NCBI RefSeq assembly: GCF_021538675.1
Contig: NZ_JAJUKH010000005.1
Coordinates: 141,560-205,559 of the forward strand
Origin: Paenarthrobacter sp. AR 02
GTDB lineage: Bacteria > Actinomycetota > Actinomycetes > Actinomycetales > Micrococcaceae
DNA length: 64,000 bases
Direction: 5' to 3'
In this document: positions 44,522-53,982 of the stretch, in pieces
Layout of the letters: each line of letters begins with the position of its first letter
Numbering within the stretch: the first letter of the stretch is position 1
The notes under the pieces: model-generated
Database searches by the model: none
What the model was told of the DNA's origin: nothing
Seen by the model: the letters and a program-made list of their open reading frames with translations, nothing else
Program-made: the position numbers and the translations under genes

Positions 44522-45222
44522 CCGCATCGACAACACGCAGCAGCGACCACACGGACCCCGTTCCGCCTTCTGTAAGCGGCGGGCCAATCGTGCAGCTGCC
44601 TACGGCTTTCGGCGAGTTCATCGCCCAGGCCTGGACCGATCATGAGACGGGTCATGAACACCTGGCCGTGAGCTCACCGAACCCGCCCAAGGGCGGCAAG
44701 GCACCGCTGGTGCGCCTTCATTCCGAGTGCCTCACCGGAGACGTGTTCGGATCCTACCGTTGCGACTGCGGTGAGCAACTCGCCTTCGCTTTGGAGCTCA
44801 TCCACGCCGAGGGTGGAACCCTGCTGTACCTGCGCGGGCAGGAAGGCCGTGGGATTGGGCTGGCCAACAAGATCAAGGCCTATGCCCTTCAGGAAGCCGG
44901 TTTCGATACCGTCGAGGCCAACGAGCAGCTCGGCCTCCCGGTGGATGCACGCTCCTACAGTGCGGCAGGCCAGATCCTGGCCGAGATGGGCCTGCACGAG
45001 GTCCGCTTGCTGAGCAACAACCCCGACAAGCAAAACCGCCTTGCCCAGGCCGGAGTGTCAGTTGTGGAGATGGTTCCCACCGAGGTTCCATCCCGCGAAC
45101 AGAACCTGCGGTACCTGCAGACCAAGAAAGACCGGATGGACCACCTGCTGGCCCTTGATGTAGAGCCCGTCAGCAACGGCAAAACCCCGGCAGCACGCCC
45201 CATTGACAAGAACCACGACTGA
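44518..45222 (+). CDS. ribA: GTP cyclohydrolase II
   Basis: Opens GTP to the diaminopyrimidine that RibD uses. The 234-residue protein carries the zinc ligands Cys71, Cys82 and Cys84 in [18 protein letters not shown], plus [16 protein letters not shown] and LLSNNPDKQ. It overlaps ribB by 4 bp. It is separate from, not fused to, ribB. Confidence 0.95.
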   Translation: MTASTTRSSDHTDPVPPSVSGGPIVQLPTAFGEFIAQAWTDHETGHEHLAVSSPNPPKGGKAPLVRLHSECLTGDVFGSYRCDCGEQLAFALELIHAEGGTLLYLRGQEGRGIGLANKIKAYALQEAGFDTVEANEQLGLPVDARSYSAAGQILAEMGLHEVRLLSNNPDKQNRLAQAGVSVVEMVPTEVPSREQNLRYLQTKKDRMDHLLALDVEPVSNGKTPAARPIDKNHD

Positions 45223-45726
<504 letters not shown>

Positions 45727-45737
45727 AACCGCCGGCT

Positions 45738-45775
45738 GAAGGGGATGTGGGTGTGTCTTCACTCACATCCCCTTC
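45738..45775 (+). terminator. Terminator of the rib operon
   Basis: A 16-bp stem (GAAGGGGATGTGGGTG with CACTCACATCCCCTTC, one G-T pair) and 6-nt loop lie 12 bp after ribH; no T-run follows. Confidence 0.65.
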
Positions 45776-45817
45776 GTCATGCAACGCCCCAACAAGCGGC
45801 GGCCGCCTCAGAGCAAG

Positions 45818-45830
45818 TAGTCTGGAGGGC
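45818..45830 (+). promoter_or_regulatory. -10 element of leaderless hisE
   Basis: TAGTCT at 45818-45823 is 7 nt before the GTG start. The intervening GGAGGGC is too close to the GTG to be a normal ribosome site. Confidence 0.4.
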
Positions 45831-46094
45831 GTGAAGAATTTCGAGACGCTGTTCGCAGAACTGAGTGAGAAAGCAGCGACCCGCCCGGCAGGTTCGCGCA
45901 CGGTTGCCGAACTGGACTCCGGAATCCACGGAATCGGCAAGAAAGTGGTCGAAGAGGCCGCCGAAGTGTGGATGGCCGCGGAGTACGAATCGGACGAAGC
46001 CGCCGCTGAGGAAATCTCCCAGTTGCTGTACCACCTGCAGGTCCTCATGCTCGCCAAGGGCCTCAGCCTGGAAGACGTTTACAAGCATCTCTAG
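45831..46094 (+). CDS. hisE: Phosphoribosyl-ATP diphosphatase
   Basis: Hydrolyses PR-ATP to PR-AMP in histidine synthesis. The 87-residue all-helical protein (MazG-like) has [11 protein letters not shown] at the start, [14 protein letters not shown] with metal-binding glutamates, and [15 protein letters not shown] 45831 gives the standard length. Separate hisE and hisI genes, rather than a fused hisIE, are normal for actinobacteria. The rib operon ends just before it. Confidence 0.94.
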   Translation: MKNFETLFAELSEKAATRPAGSRTVAELDSGIHGIGKKVVEEAAEVWMAAEYESDEAAAEEISQLLYHLQVLMLAKGLSLEDVYKHL

Positions 46095-46136
46095 CCACGC
46101 CACTCCGCGACCCAGTCGCGGAGTCAGCTGCGTGGC
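46094..46136 (+). terminator. Interrupted hairpin between hisE and hisG
   Basis: GCCACGC/GCGTGGC forms an outer helix and ACTCCGCGA/TCGCGGAGT an inner 9-bp helix with a 5-nt loop. It may attenuate read-through into hisG; there is no T-run. Confidence 0.45.
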
Positions 46137-46178
46137 CGATGTGCCTGAAACCTCCATTCCAAAAAGAAAGTCTCCCCA

Positions 46179-47039
46179 ATGCTCCGTGTAGCAGTCCCCA
46201 ACAAGGGATCCCTGTCCGAAGCCGCCTCGGCCATGCTGTCCGAGGCCGGTTACCGCCAGCGCCGCGACTCCCGCGAACTGGTCATGGTGGACCCCGACAA
46301 CGACATCGAGTTCTTCTTCCTCCGTCCCCGCGACATTGCTGTTTACGTCGGTCAGGGAACCTTGGACGTTGGCATCACCGGCCGGGACCTCCTGCTCGAC
46401 GCCAAGGTCGAAGCCGAAGAATTGCTTCCCCTGGGCTTTGCGCCGTCCACTTTCCGGTTCGCCGGCCCCGTCGGTGACTTCACCGGCGTCGAACAGCTTG
46501 AAGGCAAACGCCTGGCCACCAGCTACGACGGCCTCTTGCGTGACTACCTTGCCGAGCGCGGCGTAAACGCCACGGTTGTCCGCCTCGATGGTGCCGTGGA
46601 ATCGTCGGTGCGCCTCGGCGTCGCTGACGCCATTGCGGACGTCGTTGAAACGGGAAACACCCTCAAAGCTGCCGGCATGGAGATCTTCGGGGACCCTATC
46701 CTGAAGTCCGAAGCCGTCCTGATCCGCCGATCCGGTTCAGGTGGTGCCGCCAACGGGACCGCCAAGGAAATCGACATCCTCATCCGCCGCCTGCAGGGTG
46801 TCCTCGTGGCACGCCAGTACGTGCTGATGGACTACGACATCCGCAAGGACCTGGTGGAAGACGCTGCCGCGCTGACCCCGGGGCTTGAATCGCCCACGGT
46901 ATCGCCGTTGCGTGACTCCGAGTGGGTTGCGGTGCGGTCCATGGTTCCCAAGAAGGAAACCAACCGCATCATGGACGAGCTCTACGACCTCGGGGCCCGA
47001 GCCATCCTGGTCAGCAGCATCCACGCCTGCCGGATCTGA
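46179..47039 (+). CDS. hisG: ATP phosphoribosyltransferase (long form)
   Basis: First enzyme of histidine synthesis. At 286 residues it is the long, self-regulated HisG with a C-terminal ACT-like domain, so no HisZ is needed. The catalytic part includes MLRVAVPNKGSLSEAASAML and DVGITGRDLLLD, plus GVADAIADVVETGNTLKAAGM. Only weak AAGAAAG precedes the ATG. It is 45 bp before hisF. Confidence 0.96.
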   Translation: MLRVAVPNKGSLSEAASAMLSEAGYRQRRDSRELVMVDPDNDIEFFFLRPRDIAVYVGQGTLDVGITGRDLLLDAKVEAEELLPLGFAPSTFRFAGPVGDFTGVEQLEGKRLATSYDGLLRDYLAERGVNATVVRLDGAVESSVRLGVADAIADVVETGNTLKAAGMEIFGDPILKSEAVLIRRSGSGGAANGTAKEIDILIRRLQGVLVARQYVLMDYDIRKDLVEDAAALTPGLESPTVSPLRDSEWVAVRSMVPKKETNRIMDELYDLGARAILVSSIHACRI

Positions 47040-47084
47040 TCACCGCATTCATCGAGCAGACCCAGCAGAATTGAGGAGCAGCAC

Positions 47085-47861
47085 ATGGCTGTAGCCGTAC
47101 GCGTCATTCCCTGCCTGGACGTCGACGCCGGTCGCGTCGTGAAGGGCGTCAACTTCGAAGGCCTCCGGGATGCCGGTGATCCCGTGGAACTGGCACACCG
47201 CTATGACAATGGCGGGGCAGACGAACTCACGTTCCTCGACGTCACGGCCTCATCGGGCAACCGCGAGACCACCTTCGACGTCGTTCGTCGGACCGCCGAG
47301 GAAGTCTTCATTCCCCTCACCGTGGGCGGCGGCGTCCGTGGCGTTGCGGAGGTGGACAAGCTCCTGCGCTTTGGTGCGGATAAAGCCTCCATCAACACCG
47401 CTGCCGTTGCGCGGCCCGACGTCATCGATGAGATCACCCGACACTTCGGTTCGCAGGTCCTGGTGCTCTCCGTGGACGCCCGCCGGACCCGGGAAGGCGA
47501 CGTCCCGACGTCGTCCGGTTTTGAAGTCACCACCCACGGTGGCCGCACGGGGACCGGCATCGACGCGATTGCCTGGGCAAAGGAAGCGGCCGACCGGGGC
47601 GTCGGGGAGATCCTGCTCAACTCCATCGATGCTGACGGCACCAAGGACGGATTCGATCTCGAACTGATCCGCTTGGTCCGCTCAGCGGTGAACATTCCGA
47701 TCATCGCTTCCGGCGGCGCGGGAAAACCTGCACACTTCCCGCCTGCGGTGGAAGCAGGCGCGGACGCTGTCCTGGCGGCTTCGGTCTTCCACTTTGGCCC
47801 GGACGACATGATTGCCCAGGTGAAAGCCGCCATCCGCGAGGCCGGTTTCGAGGTCCGCTAG
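47085..47861 (+). CDS. hisF: Imidazole glycerol phosphate synthase subunit HisF
   Basis: The cyclase subunit joins PRFAR and ammonia into imidazole glycerol phosphate, in a complex with HisH. The 258-residue barrel has [34 protein letters not shown], and [12 protein letters not shown] near the end. The HisH, HisA/PriA and other his genes are not in this window. The ATG follows GAGGAGC. A large palindrome follows. Confidence 0.96.
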   Translation: MAVAVRVIPCLDVDAGRVVKGVNFEGLRDAGDPVELAHRYDNGGADELTFLDVTASSGNRETTFDVVRRTAEEVFIPLTVGGGVRGVAEVDKLLRFGADKASINTAAVARPDVIDEITRHFGSQVLVLSVDARRTREGDVPTSSGFEVTTHGGRTGTGIDAIAWAKEAADRGVGEILLNSIDADGTKDGFDLELIRLVRSAVNIPIIASGGAGKPAHFPPAVEAGADAVLAASVFHFGPDDMIAQVKAAIREAGFEVR

Positions 47862-47875
47862 CTTCTCCAGACACG

Positions 47876-47936
47876 AACGCGGGGTCACTTCCGGCCCATG
47901 ATCCCCTTGAGGATGGGCCGGAAGTGACCCCGCGTT
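47876..47936. terminator. Bidirectional terminator / 24-bp perfect inverted repeat
   Basis: Arms 47876-47899 and 47913-47936 are perfect complements (AACGCGGGGTCACTTCCGG core) with a 13-nt loop, between convergent hisF and the TIGR03085 gene. It resembles extragenic palindromes repeated in Arthrobacter genomes; that comparison is from memory. Confidence 0.8.
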
Positions 47937-47941
47937 GTTGC

Positions 47942-48586
47942 TTAAAGGCCGATGTCCGCTGACTGCAAAAGCGCGACGGCGTCCGGCTGGCCCTCGTAGG
48001 TGACCAGGGCCTGGCTGGTGCGTCCGTGGGCGTGCATGAGGAGTTCGCCGGGGTCGCCAACAATGGCAACGGAAACAGGCGCGCGCTTGGCCACGTGTCG
48101 GGGTCCGGTGGGCCGGACCAGGACGATTCCAAGGTCCACGCCGCGATAAAGGAAGGCGGCGCGTTTGATCAGCTCATCCCAAAGCGCGTCAGAGTAGGCT
48201 TCGTCGAGTGCGCGGGGAGCCCAGCGGTCACCGGCGCGGCGGATGTCCTCAGTGTGGACGAAGTATTCGATGAGGTTTGACGTCTCATCCAGCGCCTTGA
48301 TCCTCAAAGGGGAGAGGGCCGGCGGACCCGCCCGAAACGTCTTCACAAGTTCCGCGTACGCGTCGGAGTCCTTCAGCTTGGCGGCCAAAGTGGAGGTCGC
48401 CTTCTCGGAGGCCTTGCCAAGACTGGGGATCAACAGCCCCAGTCCTACGGCGATCTTCCGCTCGCGCAGATACAAATGCGCAGCGAGATCCCGTGTCTGC
48501 CACCCTTCGCAGAGCGTGGGGGAGTCAGGGCCGGCCGCAAGCAGGGTCTCGGCCAGTACTTCTCGGGAAGGATCGACGAAATGCAT
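47942..48586 (-). CDS. TIGR03085 family metal-binding protein (DinB/mycothiol-dependent type)
   Basis: The 214-residue protein matches TIGR03085: [21 protein letters not shown] (about residues 24-44), [16 protein letters not shown] with metal-binding His, and a C-terminal HAHGRTSQA. Relatives with this DinB-like fold include mycothiol-dependent isomerases. I chose ATG 48586 ([10 protein letters not shown]), the usual family start; an upstream GTG at 48604 would add six residues. A TAGTTT -10 box sits 8 nt upstream. It is antisense within the his region and divergent from hisI. Confidence 0.82.
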   Translation of the reverse strand: MHFVDPSREVLAETLLAAGPDSPTLCEGWQTRDLAAHLYLRERKIAVGLGLLIPSLGKASEKATSTLAAKLKDSDAYAELVKTFRAGPPALSPLRIKALDETSNLIEYFVHTEDIRRAGDRWAPRALDEAYSDALWDELIKRAAFLYRGVDLGIVLVRPTGPRHVAKRAPVSVAIVGDPGELLMHAHGRTSQALVTYEGQPDAVALLQSADIGL

Positions 48587-48600
48587 CACTTGTGAAACTA
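48587..48600 (-). promoter_or_regulatory. -10 element of leaderless TIGR03085 gene
   Basis: On the minus strand TAGTTT at 48600-48595 is 8 nt before the ATG, with no ribosome site. Confidence 0.4.
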
Positions 48601-48662
48601 GCACGATCAGGGCTCTCTTGCGCAGTGGAACCGCCGCAGAATCCGGGTCCCGCCAAAGGCAC

Positions 48663-48675
48663 TAGACTTGATCTG
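48663..48675 (+). promoter_or_regulatory. -10 element of leaderless hisI
   Basis: TAGACT (48663-48668) is 7 nt before the hisI ATG, with no ribosome site between. Confidence 0.45.
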
Positions 48676-49092
48676 ATGTCAGAGCAGTCCGCCCCCAGCC
48701 CCTCTCCCGCCGCGGAGCTTTCCAGCGACCCCACGCGCCCCTTGCCCCAGGAGATAGCAAGCGCCCTCAAACGCGATTCCGCTGGCCTGGTAGCCGCCAT
48801 CATTCAGCAGTACGACACCCACGAGGTCCTCATGCTCGGTTGGATGGATGACGAAGCGCTGCACCGCACCATGACCTCCGGACGCGTCACCTTCTACTCC
48901 CGTTCCCGGCAGGAGTACTGGCGCAAGGGCGACACTTCCGGACACGTTCAGTTCGTGAAGTCAGTCGCCCTTGACTGCGACGGCGATGCCCTCCTGATCC
49001 GCGTGGACCAGATCGGCGCAGCCTGCCACACCGGTACCCGGACGTGCTTCGACGGCCGCGACTTCAGCGTCGTTACGGGCCACCGCGACTAA
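48676..49092 (+). CDS. hisI: Phosphoribosyl-AMP cyclohydrolase
   Basis: Opens the adenine ring of PR-AMP. The 138-residue zinc enzyme has [33 protein letters not shown] spread at about residues 52-85, DCDGDALLI, and the zinc Cys in [12 protein letters not shown] Ser/Pro-rich N-terminal extension of about 25 residues precedes the core. It is apparently leaderless and is followed by trpE after 58 bp. Confidence 0.95.
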   Translation: MSEQSAPSPSPAAELSSDPTRPLPQEIASALKRDSAGLVAAIIQQYDTHEVLMLGWMDDEALHRTMTSGRVTFYSRSRQEYWRKGDTSGHVQFVKSVALDCDGDALLIRVDQIGAACHTGTRTCFDGRDFSVVTGHRD

Positions 49093-49150
49093 GGCACCCA
49101 CCACTTTCCACTGACGCACCACCTCAGACCAAAAGGCGGAGAAAATAGCC

Positions 49151-50734
49151 ATGCAGGACCTTGGAATCATCAGCCCGGGCCTGGAAGAGTTCCGCGAACT
49201 CGCCGTCCACAGCCGTGTCATACCCGTCCGACTCAAAGTCCTGGCCGACGCCGAGACCCCCATTGGTTTGTACCGGAAGCTTGCCAAGGGGCAGCCCGGA
49301 ACATTCCTGCTGGAATCGGCAGCAGTAGGCGGGGCATGGTCCCGTTACTCCTTCATTGGGTCCAAATCCCGGGCCACGCTGACCACCAAGGATAGCCAGG
49401 CCCACTGGATCGGCGAACCACCCGTCGGCGTGCCGGTCACCGGTAACCCGGTTGAAGCCGTCCGGGACACCATCGCTGCGCTCCAGACGGACCGTTTTGA
49501 CGGCTTGCCTCCCTTCACGTCCGGCCTGGTTGGTTTTCTGGGCTGGGAGGCCGTGCGCCACTGGGAGCGGCTGACGTCCCCGCCGGAGGACGACCTGCAG
49601 CTGCCTGAGATGGCACTGAACCTCGTTACCGACATGGCAGTCCACGACAACGTGGACGGAACAGTCCTCCTGATCGCCAACGCCATCAACTTTGACGACA
49701 GCTCCGAGCGCGTGGACGACGCCTGGCACGACGCCGTAGCGCGGGTGAAGGGGCTGCTTGACCAGATCAGCACTCCGGTGGCCCAGCCCGTCTCCGTGCT
49801 GGAAAAAGCAGCCCTGGACTTCGGCTTGAGCGTGCAGGAACGCTGGGACGAAGCCAAGTACCTTGAAGCGATTGATCGCGGCAAGGAAGCGATCGTTGAC
49901 GGTGAAGTTTTCCAGGTGGTGATCTCGCGGCGCTTCGAAATGGAGTGCGCGGCCGACCCCCTGGACGTCTACCGGGTCCTGCGCAATACCAATCCAAGCC
50001 CGTACATGTACCTCTTCAGCCTTGAGGATGCCGACGGCCGCGAGTACTCGATTGTGGGTTCTTCGCCCGAGGCCCTGGTGACGGTAACCGGTGAGGAAGT
50101 CATCACCCACCCGATCGCCGGCTCACGCCCCCGTGGCAAGACAGTTGAGGCCGACAAGGCCCTGGCTGCTGAACTGTTGGCCGACGAGAAAGAACGCTCC
50201 GAGCACCTGATGCTGGTTGACCTTTCGCGGAACGACCTCTCGAAGGTATGCGTCGCAGGCACCGTGGACGTCACGCAATTCATGGAAGTGGAGCGGTTCA
50301 GCCACATCATGCACCTGGTGTCCACGGTGGTGGGCGAGCTCGCCCCGCATGCAAAGGCCTACGACGTCCTCAAAGCCACGTTCCCGGCCGGCACGCTCTC
50401 CGGTGCGCCCAAGCCGCGAGCGTTGCGCCTGCTGGACGAGCTCGAACCACACCGGCGGGGCATCTACGGTGGCGTTGTAGGCTACCTGGACTTTGCCGGG
50501 GACATGGACATGGCCATCGCCATCCGTTCCGCCCTGCTGCGCGAAGGACGCGCCTATGTGCAGGCAGGCGGCGGGATTGTGGCGGATTCGCACAAACCCT
50601 CAGAAGCGCTGGAAACAGTGAACAAGGCAGCAGCACCCCTGCGGGCCGTCCACACAGCCGGCTCGCTGCACAACATCTCCGGTGACTCGGTGCCCGACAC
50701 TGACAAGGTCGACGGCGGGACAACCGCACCATGA
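49151..50734 (+). CDS. trpE: Anthranilate synthase component I
   Basis: Makes anthranilate from chorismate with ammonia from TrpG. The 527-residue protein has the N-terminal tryptophan-binding LLESA motif (TFLLESAAVGGAWSRY, about residue 53), GFLGWEAVRHWE, and the catalytic chorismate-binding domain with HPIAGSRPRGKT, DLSRNDLSKV and AGTLSGAPKPRAL. The ATG follows GCGGAG. No trpG is adjacent; the glutaminase subunit must be encoded elsewhere. It overlaps the next gene by 4 bp. Confidence 0.96.
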   Translation: MQDLGIISPGLEEFRELAVHSRVIPVRLKVLADAETPIGLYRKLAKGQPGTFLLESAAVGGAWSRYSFIGSKSRATLTTKDSQAHWIGEPPVGVPVTGNPVEAVRDTIAALQTDRFDGLPPFTSGLVGFLGWEAVRHWERLTSPPEDDLQLPEMALNLVTDMAVHDNVDGTVLLIANAINFDDSSERVDDAWHDAVARVKGLLDQISTPVAQPVSVLEKAALDFGLSVQERWDEAKYLEAIDRGKEAIVDGEVFQVVISRRFEMECAADPLDVYRVLRNTNPSPYMYLFSLEDADGREYSIVGSSPEALVTVTGEEVITHPIAGSRPRGKTVEADKALAAELLADEKERSEHLMLVDLSRNDLSKVCVAGTVDVTQFMEVERFSHIMHLVSTVVGELAPHAKAYDVLKATFPAGTLSGAPKPRALRLLDELEPHRRGIYGGVVGYLDFAGDMDMAIAIRSALLREGRAYVQAGGGIVADSHKPSEALETVNKAAAPLRAVHTAGSLHNISGDSVPDTDKVDGGTTAP

Positions 50735-51315
50735 GCACGGCGACGACACCCCGTTGGGCCCGAAAGGCAACCCTGGTCCTGGCCATGACGGTGCTCGCCC
50801 TCCTGGTCTTTGGGGCCACCACCCAGACCTGGGTCGAGGTCCAGCTGGACCCTAACGGAGCATCCAACAGCAACCTCCACGTCCAAGGAAACAAAGCTGC
50901 TACTGCCGTGACGGCATTGGCCCTGGTGGCCCTGGCGGGCGGCTTGGCTGCTTCCATCGCCGGGAAGATCGCGCGACTGGTCATTGCCGCCATCATCGGG
51001 CTGTCCGCAGTGGGCATCATCCTGGCCGCCATTACGGTGGCGGTGGATCCGCTCGGCGCGGCACAGGGTTCCATCGCTGCAGCAACAGGCGTCTCCGGCG
51101 GGCAGGCCAGTGTCACCACCACGGCATTCCCCATCCTGGCTGTCGTGGCGGGCGCGCTCCTGGCGGTCTGCGCTGTAGTGCTGCCCGTTGCCGGGCGCCA
51201 CTGGAAGTCGCGGACCAAGTACGACACCCGTACCGGAGGTCAGCAAGGCGGTAACGGGCCGGTGGACGAGATCGACAGCTGGGACAGCCTCTCGCGGGGT
51301 GAAGATCCCACGTAG
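50731..51315 (+). CDS. TIGR02234 family tryptophan-associated membrane protein
   Basis: The 194-residue protein has about four membrane helices (LVLAMTVLALLVFGATT, AVTALALVALAGGLAAS, LVIAAIIGLSAVGIILA, FPILAVVAGALLAVCAVV) and an acidic C-terminal tail. This pattern plus its place after trpE, overlapping by 4 bp, is the TIGR02234 family. A role in tryptophan transport or regulation is assumed from context, not shown. Confidence 0.85.
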   Translation: MSTATTPRWARKATLVLAMTVLALLVFGATTQTWVEVQLDPNGASNSNLHVQGNKAATAVTALALVALAGGLAASIAGKIARLVIAAIIGLSAVGIILAAITVAVDPLGAAQGSIAAATGVSGGQASVTTTAFPILAVVAGALLAVCAVVLPVAGRHWKSRTKYDTRTGGQQGGNGPVDEIDSWDSLSRGEDPT

Positions 51316-51397
51316 CGCGTCATGGCGTCGGACAATGTCCCGGCCGCCGTCAATAAATGGCAGAATGTAAGCAGTATTCATCCTGAGGAGATTTCAC

Positions 51398-51670
51398 ATG
51401 AGCAAAACCACAGTGTCCGCACACCAAGCTGAATCCAAGATGGCGAGCCACGCTGACGCCATCGGCCACGGTAATAGCCCGGCTGCCTGGACCTGCGTGA
51501 TTGTGATGCTCGTTGGCGCCCTGATTTCCTCCATCGCTTTCGTGATTGCCAGCACCCCGATCTTCGTCGGCGGCCTGGTCGTCATGGTCATTGGCCTCAT
51601 CGTGGGCCTGGTAATGCGCCGCGCGGGCTATGGAGTTGGTGGCAGCAAGCTGCAGAACAACGGCCACTAA
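51398..51670 (+). CDS. HGxxPAAW family membrane protein
   Basis: The 90-residue protein contains the diagnostic HGNSPAAW (residues 24-31) directly before two membrane helices (WTCVIVMLVGALISSIAFVIA and FVGGLVVMVIGLIVGLVM). Family members sit in actinobacterial trp clusters, here 2 bp before trpC. The function is unknown. The ATG has GAGGAG upstream. Confidence 0.87.
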   Translation: MSKTTVSAHQAESKMASHADAIGHGNSPAAWTCVIVMLVGALISSIAFVIASTPIFVGGLVVMVIGLIVGLVMRRAGYGVGGSKLQNNGH

Positions 51671-51672
51671 CC

Positions 51673-52491
51673 GTGACCGTTCTTGATGACATCATTGTTG
51701 GCGTCAAGGAGGACATGGACGGCCGTCGCCGTCACGTATCCCTTGTGGAGCTGAAGGAACGTGCTGCCGACGCAGCTCCGGCACGTGACGCGTGGGCCGC
51801 CCTCGGCGGTACCTCATCTGTTCGCAACGACCTCAAAGTCATCGCTGAAATCAAGCGCCGCAGCCCTTCAAAAGGTGATCTTGCGCCCATCGCGGATCCT
51901 GCGTCCCTCGCGGTCCAGTATGCCGACGGCGGAGCTTCCGTTATCAGCGTCCTGACCGAACAGCGCCGCTTCGGCGGTTCGCTGGCCGACCTCGATTCCG
52001 TGCGTGCCGCCGTCGGAACACCCTTGCTGCGCAAGGACTTTACCGTTGACGAGTACCAGATTTGGGAAGCCCGTGCCCACGGCGCCGACCTCATCCTGCT
52101 CATCGTTGCAGCTCTGTCCGACTCCGAACTCGCAGAGTTCAGCGCGTTGAGCCACGAACTTGGCATGAACGTGCTGGTGGAAACGCACACCGAGGAAGAA
52201 ATTGAGCGTGCTGTTGCGGCACAGGCCAGGATTATTGGCATCAACGTCCGCAACCTCAAGACGCTCGACGTCGACCGCTCGGTTTTCGGATCGCTGGCCG
52301 GTTTGATTCCGGCTGAGTCCGTCATTGTCGCCGAGTCAGGTGTCAGGGGCGCCGATGACGTATCGCACTACGCAGCGGGTGGCGCCAACGCCATCCTGGT
52401 GGGGGAGGCGCTGGTCAGCGACTCCACGCCGCGCGAACGCATTGCTGAATTCAAGGCAGCGGGAGCTGCCGCCATCGCCGTCAGGAACTGA
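51673..52491 (+). CDS. trpC: Indole-3-glycerol phosphate synthase
   Basis: Closes the indole ring from CdRP. The 272-residue barrel shows VIAEIKRRSPSKGDLA, VLTEQRRFGGSL, LLRKDFTVDEYQI, GINVRNLKTLDVD and ESGVRG. The GTG start lies 2 bp after the HGxxPAAW stop. Phosphoribosylanthranilate isomerase (trpF) is not present; actinobacteria use PriA for it, encoded outside this window. Confidence 0.96.
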   Translation: MTVLDDIIVGVKEDMDGRRRHVSLVELKERAADAAPARDAWAALGGTSSVRNDLKVIAEIKRRSPSKGDLAPIADPASLAVQYADGGASVISVLTEQRRFGGSLADLDSVRAAVGTPLLRKDFTVDEYQIWEARAHGADLILLIVAALSDSELAEFSALSHELGMNVLVETHTEEEIERAVAAQARIIGINVRNLKTLDVDRSVFGSLAGLIPAESVIVAESGVRGADDVSHYAAGGANAILVGEALVSDSTPRERIAEFKAAGAAAIAVRN

Positions 52492-52605
52492 GGCAGTTAC
52501 TGAATCACGGCGAACAGTCATAGGGCAGCCCGGGCATGTGCCTGCGGCTGCCTTGTGGCAAGTAGAACTACCCAATGAACTAACTGGAACAGGACGGTGA
52601 GACTG

Positions 52606-53982
52606 ATGGTCGACGCGCCAACAGCCGGCTCAGAAGAGAATGTGGCTGACGCATTCCTGCAAGGTGGCCCTTCGCTGCGCAACGCATCGGGGCCCTACTT
52701 TGGCAGCTACGGCGGACGCTGGATGCCCGAGTCTCTCATCGCCGCCCTCGACGAAGTCCAGGATACCTTTGAGAAGGCCAAGGCTGATCCCGACTTCATC
52801 GCGGAGCTGAAGGACCTCAACAAGAACTACTCCGGCCGACCGTCGCTGCTGACCGAAGCCAAGCGCTTCTCCGAGCATGCAGGCGGCGCGCGGATCTTCC
52901 TGAAGCGCGAGGACCTCAACCACACGGGCTCCCACAAGATCAACAACGTCCTGGGCCAGGCCCTGCTTGCCAAGCGCATGGGCAAGACCCGCGTCATCGC
53001 AGAGACGGGTGCCGGACAGCACGGCGTTGCCAGCGCCACGGCCGCGGCCCTGTTGGGACTTGAATGCGTTGTGTACATGGGGGCTGAGGACTGCCGCCGC
53101 CAGGCGCTCAATGTGGCCCGCATGCAGTTGCTCGGTGCCACTGTGGTGCCCGTGACCAACGGATCCCAGACGCTGAAGGACGCCATCAACGACGCCCTCC
53201 GCGACTGGGTTTCGAACGTGGAACACACCCACTACTTGCTGGGTACCGCTGCAGGTGCGCACCCGTTCCCTGCCATGGTCCGCTACTTCCATGAAGTCAT
53301 CGGTGAAGAGGCCCGCAGCCAGATCCTTGAGCAGACCGGCAAGCTGCCGGACGCCATTGCTGCCTGTATCGGCGGCGGCTCCAACGCGATCGGCTTGTTC
53401 CACGCTTTCCTGGATGACTCATCCGTGAAGATCTATGGCTTTGAAGCAGGCGGAGAAGGTGTCGAAACCGGCCGTCACGCGGCTGCCATCTCCTTGGGAC
53501 GTCCCGGCGTGCTGCACGGCGCCCGGTCCTACCTCATGCAGGACGAGGACGGCCAGACCATCGAGTCCCACTCCATCTCGGCGGGCCTGGACTACCCCAG
53601 CGTGGGTCCGGAGCACTCTTACCTTGCTGACATCGGGCGCGTTACCTACGAAGCCATCACCGACACCGAAGCCATGGACGCGTTCAGCCTTCTGTGCCGG
53701 ACCGAAGGCATTATCCCTGCCATTGAGTCCTCGCATGCCTTGGCTGGCGCCATCAAGATTGGCCACCGGCTCACCGAGGGCAAGGACAACCCGTCTGAGG
53801 TGACCGTGATCGTCAACCTTTCCGGCCGTGGTGACAAGGACGTGGAGACTGCCGCTGCCTGGTTCAACATGTTGGACGAGGAAGGGCACGTCAAGGGCAC
53901 CACCCTGTCCACACGTAAGCCAAAGGGGCCCAGCGAACGCGCCGCCGAAGCTGATGCGGACGGAAACGAGGACCAGAAGTAA
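52606..53982 (+). CDS. trpB: Tryptophan synthase beta chain
   Basis: Joins indole and serine with PLP. The 458-residue chain has the PLP-lysine motif [12 protein letters not shown] (Lys111), [32 protein letters not shown] and [14 protein letters not shown] chose ATG 52606; an in-frame GTG at 52597 is possible and nearer to an AGGA. Its stop overlaps trpA by one base. The 114-bp gap upstream shows no obvious attenuator. Confidence 0.96.
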   Translation: MVDAPTAGSEENVADAFLQGGPSLRNASGPYFGSYGGRWMPESLIAALDEVQDTFEKAKADPDFIAELKDLNKNYSGRPSLLTEAKRFSEHAGGARIFLKREDLNHTGSHKINNVLGQALLAKRMGKTRVIAETGAGQHGVASATAAALLGLECVVYMGAEDCRRQALNVARMQLLGATVVPVTNGSQTLKDAINDALRDWVSNVEHTHYLLGTAAGAHPFPAMVRYFHEVIGEEARSQILEQTGKLPDAIAACIGGGSNAIGLFHAFLDDSSVKIYGFEAGGEGVETGRHAAAISLGRPGVLHGARSYLMQDEDGQTIESHSISAGLDYPSVGPEHSYLADIGRVTYEAITDTEAMDAFSLLCRTEGIIPAIESSHALAGAIKIGHRLTEGKDNPSEVTVIVNLSGRGDKDVETAAAWFNMLDEEGHVKGTTLSTRKPKGPSERAAEADADGNEDQK

